Positions 18,584 through 28,077 of a stretch of DNA of 59,962 nt are shown here, piece after piece (within the stretch, counting starts at the first letter, position 1; the number at the start of each line of letters is the position of its first letter). The notes beneath the pieces were generated by a model. That model ran no database searches. It had not been told where the DNA came from and was given only the letters and a program-made list of their open reading frames with translations. The translations under genes and the position numbers were made by a program. This stretch comes from Planctomycetaceae bacterium (GTDB taxonomy: Bacteria > Planctomycetota > Planctomycetia > Planctomycetales > Planctomycetaceae). The stretch is from positions 1 through 59,962 of the forward strand of contig JALQUR010000379.1 in NCBI GenBank assembly GCA_023260695.1, in the 5' to 3' direction.

Positions 18584-19858
18584 ATGCTGATTTCGTTGAG
18601 GCGATCATTGCTGATTCTGTGTGCGTTCATAGCTGCCGCCGTTGCAGAAGTCTCTGTTGCTTCCGAGCAGTTGATTCAGAAGTTCATCCCCGGGGGAATT
18701 ACCCAGCGCGTGGGGGGATATCGTCCTGTGCGTGCCGAAATGACAGCGGAATCTGACCTGATCAAAGTGCGTCCGGAGGGCATCAGTGGCGGAAGATTTG
18801 GAACGCTGCAGTCCGGAGAATTGAAGTGGGGTTTTCTGCTCGTTGAACCGGAAGTTGCGAAGGCGGACTCGTCAGCGGGGCCGTCCACTGAAGAGTCGGA
18901 TCAGCAGCAACAACCAGCCCGATTGTGGGTGGACAGCAACGCCGACGGTGATCTCAGCAATGATTCGGAAGTTGCCTGGATGCCTCGTGAGCAGGGTGGC
19001 CTCACGATGTACTCCGGAAAGGTTCGCGTGAATCTGGATGGTGACCGGCAGGGAGATCTGGTCCTTTATCGCTTCGATCCCAGTGACCCGCGTCGAGCGG
19101 CGCTGGCCAGCACCATGCTCTATTACACGGATTTTGGATTTGAGTACAGCTTCGAGATTGACGGACAGAAACTGGCCACGTTTCTGTCGGGAACGCCGAC
19201 TGAGGGCGCACGCCTGCCTGTTGACCGAGACGGAAACGGCCGTGTCAGCAGTCGATTTGAGGTTGCAACTGTTGGTCAGGCATTCAATTTTACCGGTAGT
19301 TCGTGGGTCTTCCGTGTCACTGACGGACAGTTGAGTCTTGTTCCTTCAGACGTGTCTGTCGAGCAGCTTCCATTGCCACCGGATCTGCGGCCAGGCAAGC
19401 AGGCATTGGAATTCACAGCAGTAACGCTCACCGGCAGGCAGCTGCAGTTTCCCGGTGCATTCCGTGGTCGGATTGTGATGCTGGACTTCTGGGCAACATG
19501 GTGCGGTCCTTGTATTGGTGAGATTCCCCATATGAAGCAGGCCTATGCCGATTGGCATGAACAGGGGTTCGATATTCTGGGCGTGAGTTTCGACCAGGAA
19601 GGTATGCAGGAAAGGGTGACCAGTTTTCTCGAAGAACGAGAAATTGCCTGGGAGCAGATTTACGAAGGCAAGGGTTGGGAGACGGCCCTGGGAATGCAGC
19701 ACGACGTGAGCAGTATTCCGTTCGTGCTGCTTGTTGACGGAGACACAGGAACAATCCTCGCGGATCAGAGACAACTGAGGGGCCCGGGACTCAGCGAATT
19801 CATTCGCAAGATGCTGAAGACGAATGCTGGTGGAGCGGTGAGTGATGAGTCTGAGTGA
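18584..19858 (+). CDS. Exported TlpA-like thioredoxin-fold protein with calcium-loop N-terminal domain
   Basis: A 424-residue protein. A hydrophobic leader (MLISLRRSLLILCAFIAAAVAEVSVAS) precedes a domain of about 230 residues holding two EF-hand-like loops, DSNADGDLSND (117-127) and DRDGNGRVSSR (214-224). The C-terminal part (about 270-415) is an AhpC/TlpA-type thioredoxin domain with the active site WATWCGPC (Cys307, Cys310) and the cis-Pro strand SSIPFVLLVDGDTG. It should act as a periplasmic thiol-disulfide oxidoreductase. I use the ATG at 18584, which begins the signal peptide; the track's start at 18470 adds 38 residues. Its 3' end overlaps the downstream ABC ATPase gene, so the two are translationally linked. 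Confidence 0.9.
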   Translation: MLISLRRSLLILCAFIAAAVAEVSVASEQLIQKFIPGGITQRVGGYRPVRAEMTAESDLIKVRPEGISGGRFGTLQSGELKWGFLLVEPEVAKADSSAGPSTEESDQQQQPARLWVDSNADGDLSNDSEVAWMPREQGGLTMYSGKVRVNLDGDRQGDLVLYRFDPSDPRRAALASTMLYYTDFGFEYSFEIDGQKLATFLSGTPTEGARLPVDRDGNGRVSSRFEVATVGQAFNFTGSSWVFRVTDGQLSLVPSDVSVEQLPLPPDLRPGKQALEFTAVTLTGRQLQFPGAFRGRIVMLDFWATWCGPCIGEIPHMKQAYADWHEQGFDILGVSFDQEGMQERVTSFLEEREIAWEQIYEGKGWETALGMQHDVSSIPFVLLVDGDTGTILADQRQLRGPGLSEFIRKMLKTNAGGAVSDESE

Positions 19859-20822
19859 TTCGCCGGGGAACGGGCAGTCGCGAACGCGACTGCGGGTGAG
19901 GAATCTCTGCCGTAGTTTCGGTGCTCGTCAGGTTGTCAGTGATCTTTCCTTTGACGTGGCAACAGGAGAGATCTTTGGTCTGCTGGGTCCGAATGGTGCC
20001 GGCAAGTCAACGACGATGATGATGATTACCGGTCTGCTGTCGGCAGATTCTGGTTCCGTTTTGCTCAATGGAGTCCCGGTGACATCCGATGCCGTTTCAG
20101 TGCGGCAGCAACTGGGGTTTGTTCCGCAGGACCTGGCAATCTATTCAGAATTGAGTGCCGAAGAGAATCTCAGATTCTTTGGACGGCTGTACCGAATACC
20201 TGCCGATCAGCTTGGCAGCCGAATCACGGAAGCTCTGGAGTTTGTCGGGCTCGCGGAACGCAGACGCGACGAGGCCGGGACGTTTTCCGGAGGGATGAAA
20301 AGACGCCTGAATTTTGCCGCAGCGATTCTGCATCGCCCTGCCCTTTTGATACTTGACGAACCAACCGTGGGCGTGGATCCGCAGAGCCGGTCGCATCTTC
20401 TGGAGTGTATACGACGGCTGCAGGAGTCCGGAACTTCTGTCATCTATGCCAGCCATTACATGGAAGAGGTGCAGGCGATCTGTTCCCGCGCAGCAATCGT
20501 GGATCACGGGCGGATGCTTGTCTGCGGCACAATTCCGGAACTGCTGTCGGCGATTCCGGCAGAAATCAGTGTTCGCATCAAGGGAGGGCCAATGGGCGGT
20601 GTGTCTGCCGACCTGGGTGCTGCGGAGCAGATTCAGGGAGGCGACACGATTTACTCCCTGAAGCTGAACTCCGGGGAGACGACCACGCAACTGAATAATG
20701 AACTCCGGAATCTGCTGGGCACCGCCCACGACGAGCAACGTGAGGTGGTCAGCATTCGAACGCTGGAGCCCAATCTGGAAAGGCTTTTCCTGAGTCTGAC
20801 GGGAGTTTCATTGCGGGACTGA
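19845..20822 (+). CDS. ABC transporter ATP-binding protein without a neighbouring permease
   Basis: A 325-residue ABC-2 type ATPase of the CcmA/drug-export class. Walker A GPNGAGKST is at 48-56, the signature FSGGMKRRL at 147-155, Walker B LLILDEPTVGVDP at 167-179 and the switch histidine in ASHYMEEV. About 80 residues follow the nucleotide-binding fold, ending RTLEPNLERLFLSLTG as in DrrA-type ATPases. The start overlaps the end of the TlpA-like gene by 14 bases; a GTG at 19842 is an alternative. No permease follows, because the next gene is convergent on the minus strand. The membrane partner must be encoded elsewhere, or the genes were rearranged. Confidence 0.92.
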   Translation: MSLSDSPGNGQSRTRLRVRNLCRSFGARQVVSDLSFDVATGEIFGLLGPNGAGKSTTMMMITGLLSADSGSVLLNGVPVTSDAVSVRQQLGFVPQDLAIYSELSAEENLRFFGRLYRIPADQLGSRITEALEFVGLAERRRDEAGTFSGGMKRRLNFAAAILHRPALLILDEPTVGVDPQSRSHLLECIRRLQESGTSVIYASHYMEEVQAICSRAAIVDHGRMLVCGTIPELLSAIPAEISVRIKGGPMGGVSADLGAAEQIQGGDTIYSLKLNSGETTTQLNNELRNLLGTAHDEQREVVSIRTLEPNLERLFLSLTGVSLRD

Positions 20823-21084
20823 TGACTGCCGGCGTAGTGTGCAGCAGGCAATCAGAAGAAGCTGGTTCATGCTGCGGTGCGGGAGTATTTCGGACTGCGC
20901 TGTACCTGGCATGCACTCGATGAGAACCGTCGGTGAGTGATGCAGTTCCAGGCAGGAAACTTCGGCAGAAGACAGTGCGGCAATTGCTGCGTTGTTTTCG
21001 AGTCGCTGCTGCCCGATCCGGACGTTGCACACTTCTGTTTCTGCGAATTCTTCTGCTGCACACCGCGTCGCGGTGCTGCACAAT
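20823..21084. other. Convergent intergenic region with a doubtful minus-strand ORF
   Basis: 262 bases between the ABC ATPase (plus) and the sugar-phosphate transferase (minus). The minus-strand ORF at 20808-21116 (102 codons) has coding-like codon choice and contains 'NAAIAALSSAEVSCLELHHSPTVLIECMPG'. It would need a TTG start inside the preceding gene and would end inside the ATPase gene, so I leave it as a possibility only. Confidence 0.3.
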
Positions 21085-22635
21085 TCACAACGTCTGATTT
21101 GTGAGGACTGGTGCAACGGAAGGTTGGATTTGCCCGTTTCGCAAAGTGGATTCCCGAATCATCTTCTCGATGATGGGGGTAATTTCCTGTTCAAAGTCAC
21201 GGAGGTCTCTTTGCAGGTCTCCCAGGAACTTTGTGAGACAGGGGTTTTCCACAGCGGATGCTTCAATCCTGATGGTGCCAGCCTGTATTCCTGAGACGAG
21301 CAATGGAAGCGTCAGGATATGGGGGTCAGCATTGCCGTCGTGATTTCTTAATCGTGTTTCGCCATGCCACACTTCGTTTGCTGACGGAATTGAAATCAGC
21401 AGCTCCAGTCGATGCAGTTCCAGATTGATCGCCAGAGTTTCCAGTCTGGCATAGATTGCATCCCAGTCATACTTACCTTGCAGTACAAACTGCTCTGAAA
21501 ACTTTGGCTTTTCGGCAGGTGAAATACGCCCGATACTCTGAAGAAATCGTTTGACTCGTCGCAGGATCAGTTTTGCTTCAACGAATCCGAATGAACCACT
21601 CGCCACAAGCAGGCTGACAGCGATGATTCCTCCCAGGATGGCTATCGCGTCGCTGCCCATCTGAGCCCCGAGGATCGCAGTTACGCTGGTCACCAGGCAC
21701 AGACCGGCGACGTAAAGCAGCACGCGCACACCATTCCTGGAATCTCGCAGCAGGCAATGGTGAAGATGATTGCGATCGGTGGCATAGATGCTGCGGCCAG
21801 TAAGCTTGCGACGCACGATTGCCATGCTGGAATCAAAGATTGGAATGGTCCAGACCACCAGCGGCATAATCAGTGCCATTGCAGATGATTCCTTCATCGA
21901 GCACTTGATGGCAACAGAGCCCAGCATCAGTCCGGCAAGCATACTGCCGGAATCCCCCAGAAACATTCTTGCCGGCGGCAGGTTATGAAAGAGGAATCCA
22001 ACAAAAAATCCCGCCAGTGCCAGTGATACGAGAATGCCGTCGGGACGCATGTCCAGAGTCCATGCGATCCCGGCGCACGAGAGACTCATGAAAAGACCAA
22101 CAGTGCTGGCTACGCCATCCGCACCATCGATGAGATTCAGTGAATTGATGGCACCAAGCAGCCACAGCACTGTGAAAACAGCAGCCAGATCTCCAAAGTC
22201 AATTGGGAAACCGAACACGTCGATTCGTTCGATCAGGATGCCTGAAGGAAGCATCAGGAGCGTCACCATAAGTTGCATGAGCAGTTTCTGCCTGCCACGC
22301 AGGCCAAATCTGTCATCGAGCAGTCCGACGCAACACAGGGTCAGCGAAGCGGCCGCGAGCCAGCCGAAGAATCTGCGGTCACCGCTTGACGCGGAGAGCA
22401 GTTCGGGGAATGTGAAAAACGCATAACCGATAGCGGTAAGCACAGTCAGCAGCAGAGTTGGACCACCCGTCAGCGGGATACTTGAATGGTGCTGTTTCCG
22501 GCCCCCATCCGGATGATCAACAAGGTTGAACCTTCGGGCAATCGCCGCAATGACTGGCGCTGCAACCGCTGCAGTTGCCAGTGCGACAAAAAAAACAGGG
22601 AGCATCTGATACACTGATTCAGACTTTACAGACAA
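21085..22635 (-). CDS. WecA/MraY-type undecaprenyl-phosphate sugar-phosphate transferase with cytosolic tail
   Basis: A 516-residue integral membrane protein of the glycosyltransferase 4 family, which moves a HexNAc-1-phosphate from a UDP-sugar to undecaprenyl phosphate to begin a cell-surface glycan. About ten or eleven membrane segments fill residues 10-350. Family motifs are the HPDGGRKQHH loop (41-50), LLDDRFGLR (105-113), NSLNLIDGADGVA (164-176), MFLGDSGS (224-231) and the HLHH block (290-293). Residues about 360-516 form a soluble C-terminal extension not present in standard WecA (about 360 residues). Divergent from the DMT transporter gene. I favour a WecA-like rather than MraY role because of the HLHH block and the lack of a division cluster. 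Confidence 0.92.
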   Translation of the reverse strand: MSVKSESVYQMLPVFFVALATAAVAAPVIAAIARRFNLVDHPDGGRKQHHSSIPLTGGPTLLLTVLTAIGYAFFTFPELLSASSGDRRFFGWLAAASLTLCCVGLLDDRFGLRGRQKLLMQLMVTLLMLPSGILIERIDVFGFPIDFGDLAAVFTVLWLLGAINSLNLIDGADGVASTVGLFMSLSCAGIAWTLDMRPDGILVSLALAGFFVGFLFHNLPPARMFLGDSGSMLAGLMLGSVAIKCSMKESSAMALIMPLVVWTIPIFDSSMAIVRRKLTGRSIYATDRNHLHHCLLRDSRNGVRVLLYVAGLCLVTSVTAILGAQMGSDAIAILGGIIAVSLLVASGSFGFVEAKLILRRVKRFLQSIGRISPAEKPKFSEQFVLQGKYDWDAIYARLETLAINLELHRLELLISIPSANEVWHGETRLRNHDGNADPHILTLPLLVSGIQAGTIRIEASAVENPCLTKFLGDLQRDLRDFEQEITPIIEKMIRESTLRNGQIQPSVAPVLTNQTL

Positions 22636-23280
22636 TTTGTATAAGGGCAGAAACGCTGGAGAGTCTGTTTCCCGAAAGATGGGACCACGCAGATGTTACT
22701 CTGACCGAACGACCACTTCAGTTCTGCTGTTTCTAACGCTGTTGTTCCGCAATGTACATCGTTCATCTGAACAAAACCACACTCCGGAGAAGTGGCGGTT
22801 CATGATTGGCACAATATTCAATTTGTGTTCATTATCGGTCAAATTCAGGCAAGGCGGGACAGGTCGAGCCGATGCTGAAGAGCGAGAGTGCTTTCGATAC
22901 CCTGTCCGAAGACAGATCAAACAGTTGTTGATCCGTCACTGCATCGCCTGACGTACGGATTGCCGCACTTCCAACCAAGAATATCGGTAATATCCTCATT
23001 CGCCGTTTAATTCCACTGTCCTGCAGCGTTAATCTCATCCTGCGGGTTATATCGCATGCAAAGATTCTGTTCTTCCTGTTCTTCCAGTACTTACTGTTCT
23101 TCCTGATCTTTCTGTCTTCACTTTTGTTCCTTTTCTGCGGTCTGCCGTTTTCGGGGGCCTCAGACTGATCCTGGTGGGGACCGGCCGATTGCGACCATCT
23201 CGCCATCGAGCCAGGCGGAAGACGCGGGTTTTCCGTCAGTTGTATTCTGGTCATTTTGTACGCAGGCTGTTCAGTCCCTG
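22636..23280. other. Long divergent intergenic region
   Basis: 645 bases between the divergent wecA-like and DMT transporter genes. It contains the 9-bp tandem repeat at 23067-23111 and a CTCCGGAG palindrome near 22783. The 140-codon minus-strand ORF at 22832-23254 is rich in Lys/Arg/Asn because of the repeat and shows no motif; I do not accept it. Promoters for both flanking genes should lie here, but I cannot assign them. Confidence 0.5.
23067..23111. repeat. 9-bp tandem repeat, five units
   Basis: In phase: CTGTTCTTC, CTGTTCTTC, CAGTACTTA, CTGTTCTTC, CTGATCTTT, followed by a partial CTGTCTTC. Three units are identical and two diverged. One strand is entirely pyrimidine-rich. Confidence 0.8.
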
Positions 23281-24279
23281 ATGCCGAAGAATCACGCCAA
23301 AAACGCAGGATTATTGAGGGTATTGCCGGAAATTCTGCTTCTGTTTGTTGCCGTTGTCTGGGGGGTAAACATCCCGGTTATGAAGATTGCGATGGCAACG
23401 GGGATCAACGCCTTCGTTTTCAATGGCATTCGCCTGATCTTTTCCGCGGTCATTCTGGGAGCGTTTGCCGTCAGATCTGCTCCAGCGGATGAGTGGAGCC
23501 GCCTGCAGTCGGTGCGTGGCTCGGTATTGTCATACGCAATGCTGGTTTCGGTTCTTTACCAGCTGCTGTTTCTGCTCGCCGTGACATCCACAACCTCCGC
23601 GGACACAGCGTTGATCATGGCAACGATTCCGCTCTGGACTGCCATTGGAGCCAGGGTTTTCCTGTACGAACAAATCAGTTCAAACGCCTGGTTGGGGCTG
23701 GTCCTCGCGTTCTGCGGGACGGTACTGGTCACCATTGGGGGGGCTCCAGCGGAAGGTTCGTTCGAAGCTGCAGGTGCATTTGAATCGCCAGCTGCCTCAC
23801 TGTCAGCCGCACCGGACCGGGTACAAGGGTTTGCCGGAAGTCTGCGGTTGCGTGGTAATCTGTGTGCTCTTGCGGCCGCCATGGCGTGGGCTGCTGGTAC
23901 AATTCTGAGCCGTCCTGTTCTGCGAACAATTCGGCCACTGACCCTCTCGTCCTGTTCTGCATCGATTGGGTTGCCGCTGCATCTGCTGATCGCGTTGACG
24001 GCGATCTCGGGCCAGTCGTCATTGGTGTTTGATCCTGCAGTGCTGGGGGCAATACTTTATTCCGGACTACTTTCCTCAGGCCTGACGCTCCCGATGTGGA
24101 ATTTTGGTGTGCATCGAGCCGGAGCGGCGCAGGCGGGCCTGTTCCAGAACCTCGCTCCGCTGACTGCAATTGTGGCCGGCTGGCTGCTGTTGAGCGAACC
24201 GCTGACAATTCACCAGGGCGGTGGCGGAACACTGATTCTTGGTGGCTTACTGATCGCTCGGCGAGGCGCGCGCCGCTGA
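23281..24279 (+). CDS. DMT superfamily (EamA) transporter
   Basis: A 332-residue inner-membrane protein with about ten hydrophobic segments arranged as two EamA halves. The first half begins ILLLFVAVVWGVNIPVMKIAMA, and the second begins near LRGNLCALAAAMAWAAGTILSRPVL. The 'LAPLTAIVAGWLLLSEPLT' segment is the usual EamA ending. Between the halves is a short Ala/Pro-rich loop. These proteins export or import small metabolites; the substrate cannot be predicted. There is no strong ribosome site before the ATG, so the start is chosen by homology length. Confidence 0.9.
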   Translation: MPKNHAKNAGLLRVLPEILLLFVAVVWGVNIPVMKIAMATGINAFVFNGIRLIFSAVILGAFAVRSAPADEWSRLQSVRGSVLSYAMLVSVLYQLLFLLAVTSTTSADTALIMATIPLWTAIGARVFLYEQISSNAWLGLVLAFCGTVLVTIGGAPAEGSFEAAGAFESPAASLSAAPDRVQGFAGSLRLRGNLCALAAAMAWAAGTILSRPVLRTIRPLTLSSCSASIGLPLHLLIALTAISGQSSLVFDPAVLGAILYSGLLSSGLTLPMWNFGVHRAGAAQAGLFQNLAPLTAIVAGWLLLSEPLTIHQGGGGTLILGGLLIARRGARR

Positions 24280-24414
24280 TGCACGCTGTTGCCTGGCAAG
24301 TCCGCAGCCGACTTGCGATACTCAGGGCAATTGCGAGTTGAAGAACCGGAAGTTGAAGAACTGGGGAAAGTTCGCGGCATCGCCTGACGCTGCTTTCTGG
24401 TCACGGGAGTCACC

Positions 24415-27400
24415 ATGTCTGATCTTGTTTTTATTCGGCCGTCCGCGCTGAGGATTCTGACTGTTGTGCTGCTGCTGAGTCTGTCCGGCGTCTCCGCCGT
24501 GTACGGGCAGGCTCCGGGCTGGGTAAATCTTGACGTTCCCCAGGCGTGGCGCAGTGTGCCGCAGGGAGAACTCAGCCCTCAGAACGGGTACTCGTGGTAT
24601 CGAGCTCTGGTGTTTCTTCCGGAGGCGTGGCAGGGAGATACTCTGACTCTGTATGTGGAAGCACTGGATGACGCTCGCATGGTGATGTTTGCCGGCGGTC
24701 CCGTGGGGGCTGTCGGCACCTTTCCGCCGCAGTTTCGCAGTGGACTGGGAGAGCGAGGCGTATTCACGGTTTCCGCGGAGGTGACATCAGAACGCAGGTT
24801 CTGCGTGGTCGCCGCCCGCGTTTTCCAGTCTGACCCAAGGCCAAATTTCAGTGTGGCCCCCGTGGTGGTCATGAATCCTGCGAAGGGTGAGGCGATACGG
24901 CTTGAGGGAAAGTGGCAGTATCGCCCCGGTGATGATCTGAGCTGGGCGAACGCGTCACCGCAGGACTTTGGTGTCCCGGAAAACTGGACACCGGAAGGTG
25001 AGCTGCCTCCGGGCGTTTTTGCAGCAATCGACTCCGTGGAGGATGTGCAGGAGTACATCTCCCGCAGAAGCGGCGATACACCGGCTTTGTCACCCACGGA
25101 CGCACTGGCGAGATTTCGGACCAGTGCGGACCTGCGAGTGGAGCTGGTTCTTTCCGACCCCGAGATTGCTCAGCCACTCTTCATGACGTGGGATGAGCGC
25201 GGTCGTTTGTGGGTGATGGAGTACCGGCAGTATCCAGACCCTGCCGGACTGAAGATGCTCAGCCGCGATACATATCTCCGAACTGTTTATGATCGTGTTC
25301 CTGCAGCGCCGCCCAATCATGTACCGGGGGCAGACCGCATCAGCATTCATGAGGATACGAACGGTGATGGAACGCTCGACACTCACAAGGTCTTTGTTGA
25401 TGGTCTGAATATCGCCACGTCGTTCGCGCCCGGGCGTGGTGGGGTTTATGTCACAAATCCTCCGTACCTGCTGTTTTACCCTGATACTGACGGGGATGAT
25501 ATTCCGGATGGGGATCCGGAAGTGCTGCTGGAAGGGTTTGGACTGGAAGATTCACATTCGGTGATCAACAGTCTTCGCTTTGGTCCTGATGGCTGGCTGT
25601 ACGGTGCGCAGGGAAGCACTGTTACGGCATCCGTGAAGGCTCCGGGAAGCGACGCTCCGCCGCAGAATTCGATGGGCCAGCTGATCTGGAGATTTCATCC
25701 TGAGCGGAAGGTGTATGAGGTATTTGCTGAGGGAGGCGGCAATACGTTTGGTTGCGAGATCGACTCCATCGGACGAGTTTTTTCGGGGCACAACGGCGGA
25801 AATACTCGGGGGTTTCACTATGTACAGGGTGGTTATTACAGGAAGGGCTTTGGCAAACACGGGCCGTTGTCGAATCCGTTTGCATTCGGATTTTTTGAGC
25901 AGATGCAGCACCACGACGTTGCTCGGTTCACGCACAACTTTGTGCTCTATGAGGAACAGCTCCTGCCGGAGCGATTCCAGGGGCAGTTACTGGGGGTTGA
26001 GCCATTGCAGGGGCAGGTTGTGCTCAGCGGTGTTCAGCCGAGTCAGACTTCCGTTGCCACGTCTGACATTGAGCGAGTGCTGACGACAGATGATCCGTGG
26101 TTCAGACCGGTCGATATCAAGTGTGGACCGGACGGGGCGGTATACATTGCCGATCTCTATGAACAGCGAATTGATCACAGCAGTCACTATGCCGGGCGTG
26201 TGGATCGGGGCAGTGGCAGGATTTATCGACTCGTTCCTGCCGATTCTCCGCCGGGGCGGTCCACTCGTGTTTCCGTCCCCGACAGCGACTCGCTGGCAGG
26301 TTGGCTGGAGCACAGGTCGCACTGGTATCGGCAGACAGCCGTCCGGCTCCTGGGCGACCATCCGGATGGCCTGCAGCAGTCTCTCTGGAGGCAAGTGCAG
26401 CAGGATACCGGTCCACGTGCGCTGGATAAACTCTGGGCTCTGCATGCCGTCAATGGGTTGACGCAGCCCCGTGCACTGGAGTTGCTGGAGCATCCACAGC
26501 CTCAGGTGCGTGCATGGACCGTACGACTTTTGTGTGACCCGGCGAAGGAACTGTCGGCGCCTCTGGTGACTGCTCTGCAGCGGCTTGCTGACAAGGAGGG
26601 TTATGCAGAGGTGCGTCTGCAGCTGGCAGCATCGGCTCGACGCCTGCCACCCGAACAGGCGGTGCGGCTGATCAGTGGTCTCCTGCGGCATGAGGAAGAT
26701 GCGGGGGACATTTTCATTCCGATGATGCTCTGGTGGGCAATTGAAGCTCAGGTGGCGGACGCGGATCCAGACGCGATGATTTCGGCCCTGCTGCCGTCTC
26801 CGGAAGTCTGGAAGTCTGAGCTGATGCGTGGTCAGTTGCTGGAATTCATGATGCGGCGTTACTGCGTTTCCCAGGAGCCTCGGCATTTGTCTGCAGCTGC
26901 CAGATTGCTGCGGGAAGCGCCGAATGCAGATTTCCGAGAGATTCTTCTCCGAGGATTTGAGCAGGCCTACACGGGCAGAAGTCTTGCCGGGTTGCCGGTG
27001 GATCTGGCAGAAGCTCTTGCGGCGGGTGGCGGCGGTTCGCTGGCGCTGCGTTTTCGCCGTGGAGATGCAGAGGCGGTCACAACTGCGGTTGAGCAGATGC
27101 TGGACAAATCCGGAAGCGTGAGTGAGCGAGTTGCGCTGATTGAGATCTGCGGTCAGTTGCAGCAGCCCGAGATGCTGCAGGTACTGAAACGCCTGATCAC
27201 AACCGATGAAAACGAGCAGGTGCTTGCTGCATCTCTGATCGCAGTTCAGAGCTATACAGACGCAGGACTGGCGACTGTGGTGCTCGATTCATGGGGAAGA
27301 TTCAGCGGGACTGCGCTGATGGCGGCGGAGTCAATGCTGGTCAGCAGAAAACAGTGGGCAGCAGCGTTGCTCGACCGGGTCAGAACCGCAGGGATCCGAG

Positions 27401-27975
27401 AGTCAGAAATCTCCACCGCGGGCATTCGCCGGCTCCGCATGCATGGTGGTGAGATTGAGCAGCAGGCTGGTGCGATCTGGGGGGCTGCGGCTGGTCTGAG
27501 TGCATCGGAGGCAGCAGCGGAGACTGACATGATCTCTGAATTTCTTGCGACAGGATCGGGCAATCCACGTTCGGGAAAGCGACTGTTCACGCAGCATTGC
27601 GGGAGGTGTCATCGACTCTTTGACGAGGGTGGACAGGTTGGCCCGGATCTGACCCCTTTTGCGCGGCAGAATCAGGAACGAATGCTGAGCAGTATTGTTA
27701 ATCCTGCCCTCGAAATCCGAGAAGGATACGAGACTTTTGTGCTCATCACCGCTGACGGAAGAATCCTGAACGGGTTCCTCGTACAGAGCGATGATCAGGT
27801 TGTGATTCTGCGTGGAGTCGATGGCCAGAATCAGATTGTTCGACGCGAAGATGTCGATGACCTGAATGCGATTCCGCAGTCAGTCATGCCATCAGGACTT
27901 CTGCGCAGTCTGGAAGCGCAGCAGGTCCGAGATCTGTTTGCCTATCTGAGATCAGCGCAGCCAGTGAATTACTGA
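24415..27975 (+). CDS. PVC-type heme-binding CxxCH protein (membrane-bound dehydrogenase-like)
   Basis: A 1186-residue exported protein of a family nearly restricted to Planctomycetes and Verrucomicrobia. A signal peptide (ILTVVLLLSLSGVSAVYGQA) is followed by a beta-sandwich-like region (about 30-200) and a beta-propeller of the PQQ/GDH type (about 225-610) with calcium-like loops HEDTNGDGTLDTH and DTDGDDIPDGDPE. An alpha-helical HEAT-like array (about 640-1030) comes next, then a cytochrome c domain with the heme site CGRCH at 1062-1066 and distal Met in SVMPSG. GGGAG lies six bases before the ATG. It probably oxidises a sugar or alcohol in the periplasm and passes electrons through its heme; the substrate is unknown. 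Confidence 0.93.
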   Translation: MSDLVFIRPSALRILTVVLLLSLSGVSAVYGQAPGWVNLDVPQAWRSVPQGELSPQNGYSWYRALVFLPEAWQGDTLTLYVEALDDARMVMFAGGPVGAVGTFPPQFRSGLGERGVFTVSAEVTSERRFCVVAARVFQSDPRPNFSVAPVVVMNPAKGEAIRLEGKWQYRPGDDLSWANASPQDFGVPENWTPEGELPPGVFAAIDSVEDVQEYISRRSGDTPALSPTDALARFRTSADLRVELVLSDPEIAQPLFMTWDERGRLWVMEYRQYPDPAGLKMLSRDTYLRTVYDRVPAAPPNHVPGADRISIHEDTNGDGTLDTHKVFVDGLNIATSFAPGRGGVYVTNPPYLLFYPDTDGDDIPDGDPEVLLEGFGLEDSHSVINSLRFGPDGWLYGAQGSTVTASVKAPGSDAPPQNSMGQLIWRFHPERKVYEVFAEGGGNTFGCEIDSIGRVFSGHNGGNTRGFHYVQGGYYRKGFGKHGPLSNPFAFGFFEQMQHHDVARFTHNFVLYEEQLLPERFQGQLLGVEPLQGQVVLSGVQPSQTSVATSDIERVLTTDDPWFRPVDIKCGPDGAVYIADLYEQRIDHSSHYAGRVDRGSGRIYRLVPADSPPGRSTRVSVPDSDSLAGWLEHRSHWYRQTAVRLLGDHPDGLQQSLWRQVQQDTGPRALDKLWALHAVNGLTQPRALELLEHPQPQVRAWTVRLLCDPAKELSAPLVTALQRLADKEGYAEVRLQLAASARRLPPEQAVRLISGLLRHEEDAGDIFIPMMLWWAIEAQVADADPDAMISALLPSPEVWKSELMRGQLLEFMMRRYCVSQEPRHLSAAARLLREAPNADFREILLRGFEQAYTGRSLAGLPVDLAEALAAGGGGSLALRFRRGDAEAVTTAVEQMLDKSGSVSERVALIEICGQLQQPEMLQVLKRLITTDENEQVLAASLIAVQSYTDAGLATVVLDSWGRFSGTALMAAESMLVSRKQWAAALLDRVRTAGIRESEISTAGIRRLRMHGGEIEQQAGAIWGAAAGLSASEAAAETDMISEFLATGSGNPRSGKRLFTQHCGRCHRLFDEGGQVGPDLTPFARQNQERMLSSIVNPALEIREGYETFVLITADGRILNGFLVQSDDQVVILRGVDGQNQIVRREDVDDLNAIPQSVMPSGLLRSLEAQQVRDLFAYLRSAQPVNY

Positions 27976-28077
27976 TCCGGAAACAGTGTTTCTCTTACAG
28001 TGTCTCTCTTGATGTCGGGGATGCCGGCTTTACGTGCATGCCTGAAACCAGTTTTTGTCCTTGCTCAGAGCACTCAA

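Noticed and set aside
20808-21116. 102-codon minus-strand ORF
   Set aside because: Coding-like codon choice, but it needs a TTG start within wecA and ends inside the ABC gene; evidence is too thin.
22832-23254. 140-codon minus-strand ORF
   Set aside because: Its Lys/Arg/Asn stretch comes from the 9-bp tandem repeat and it shows no family motif.
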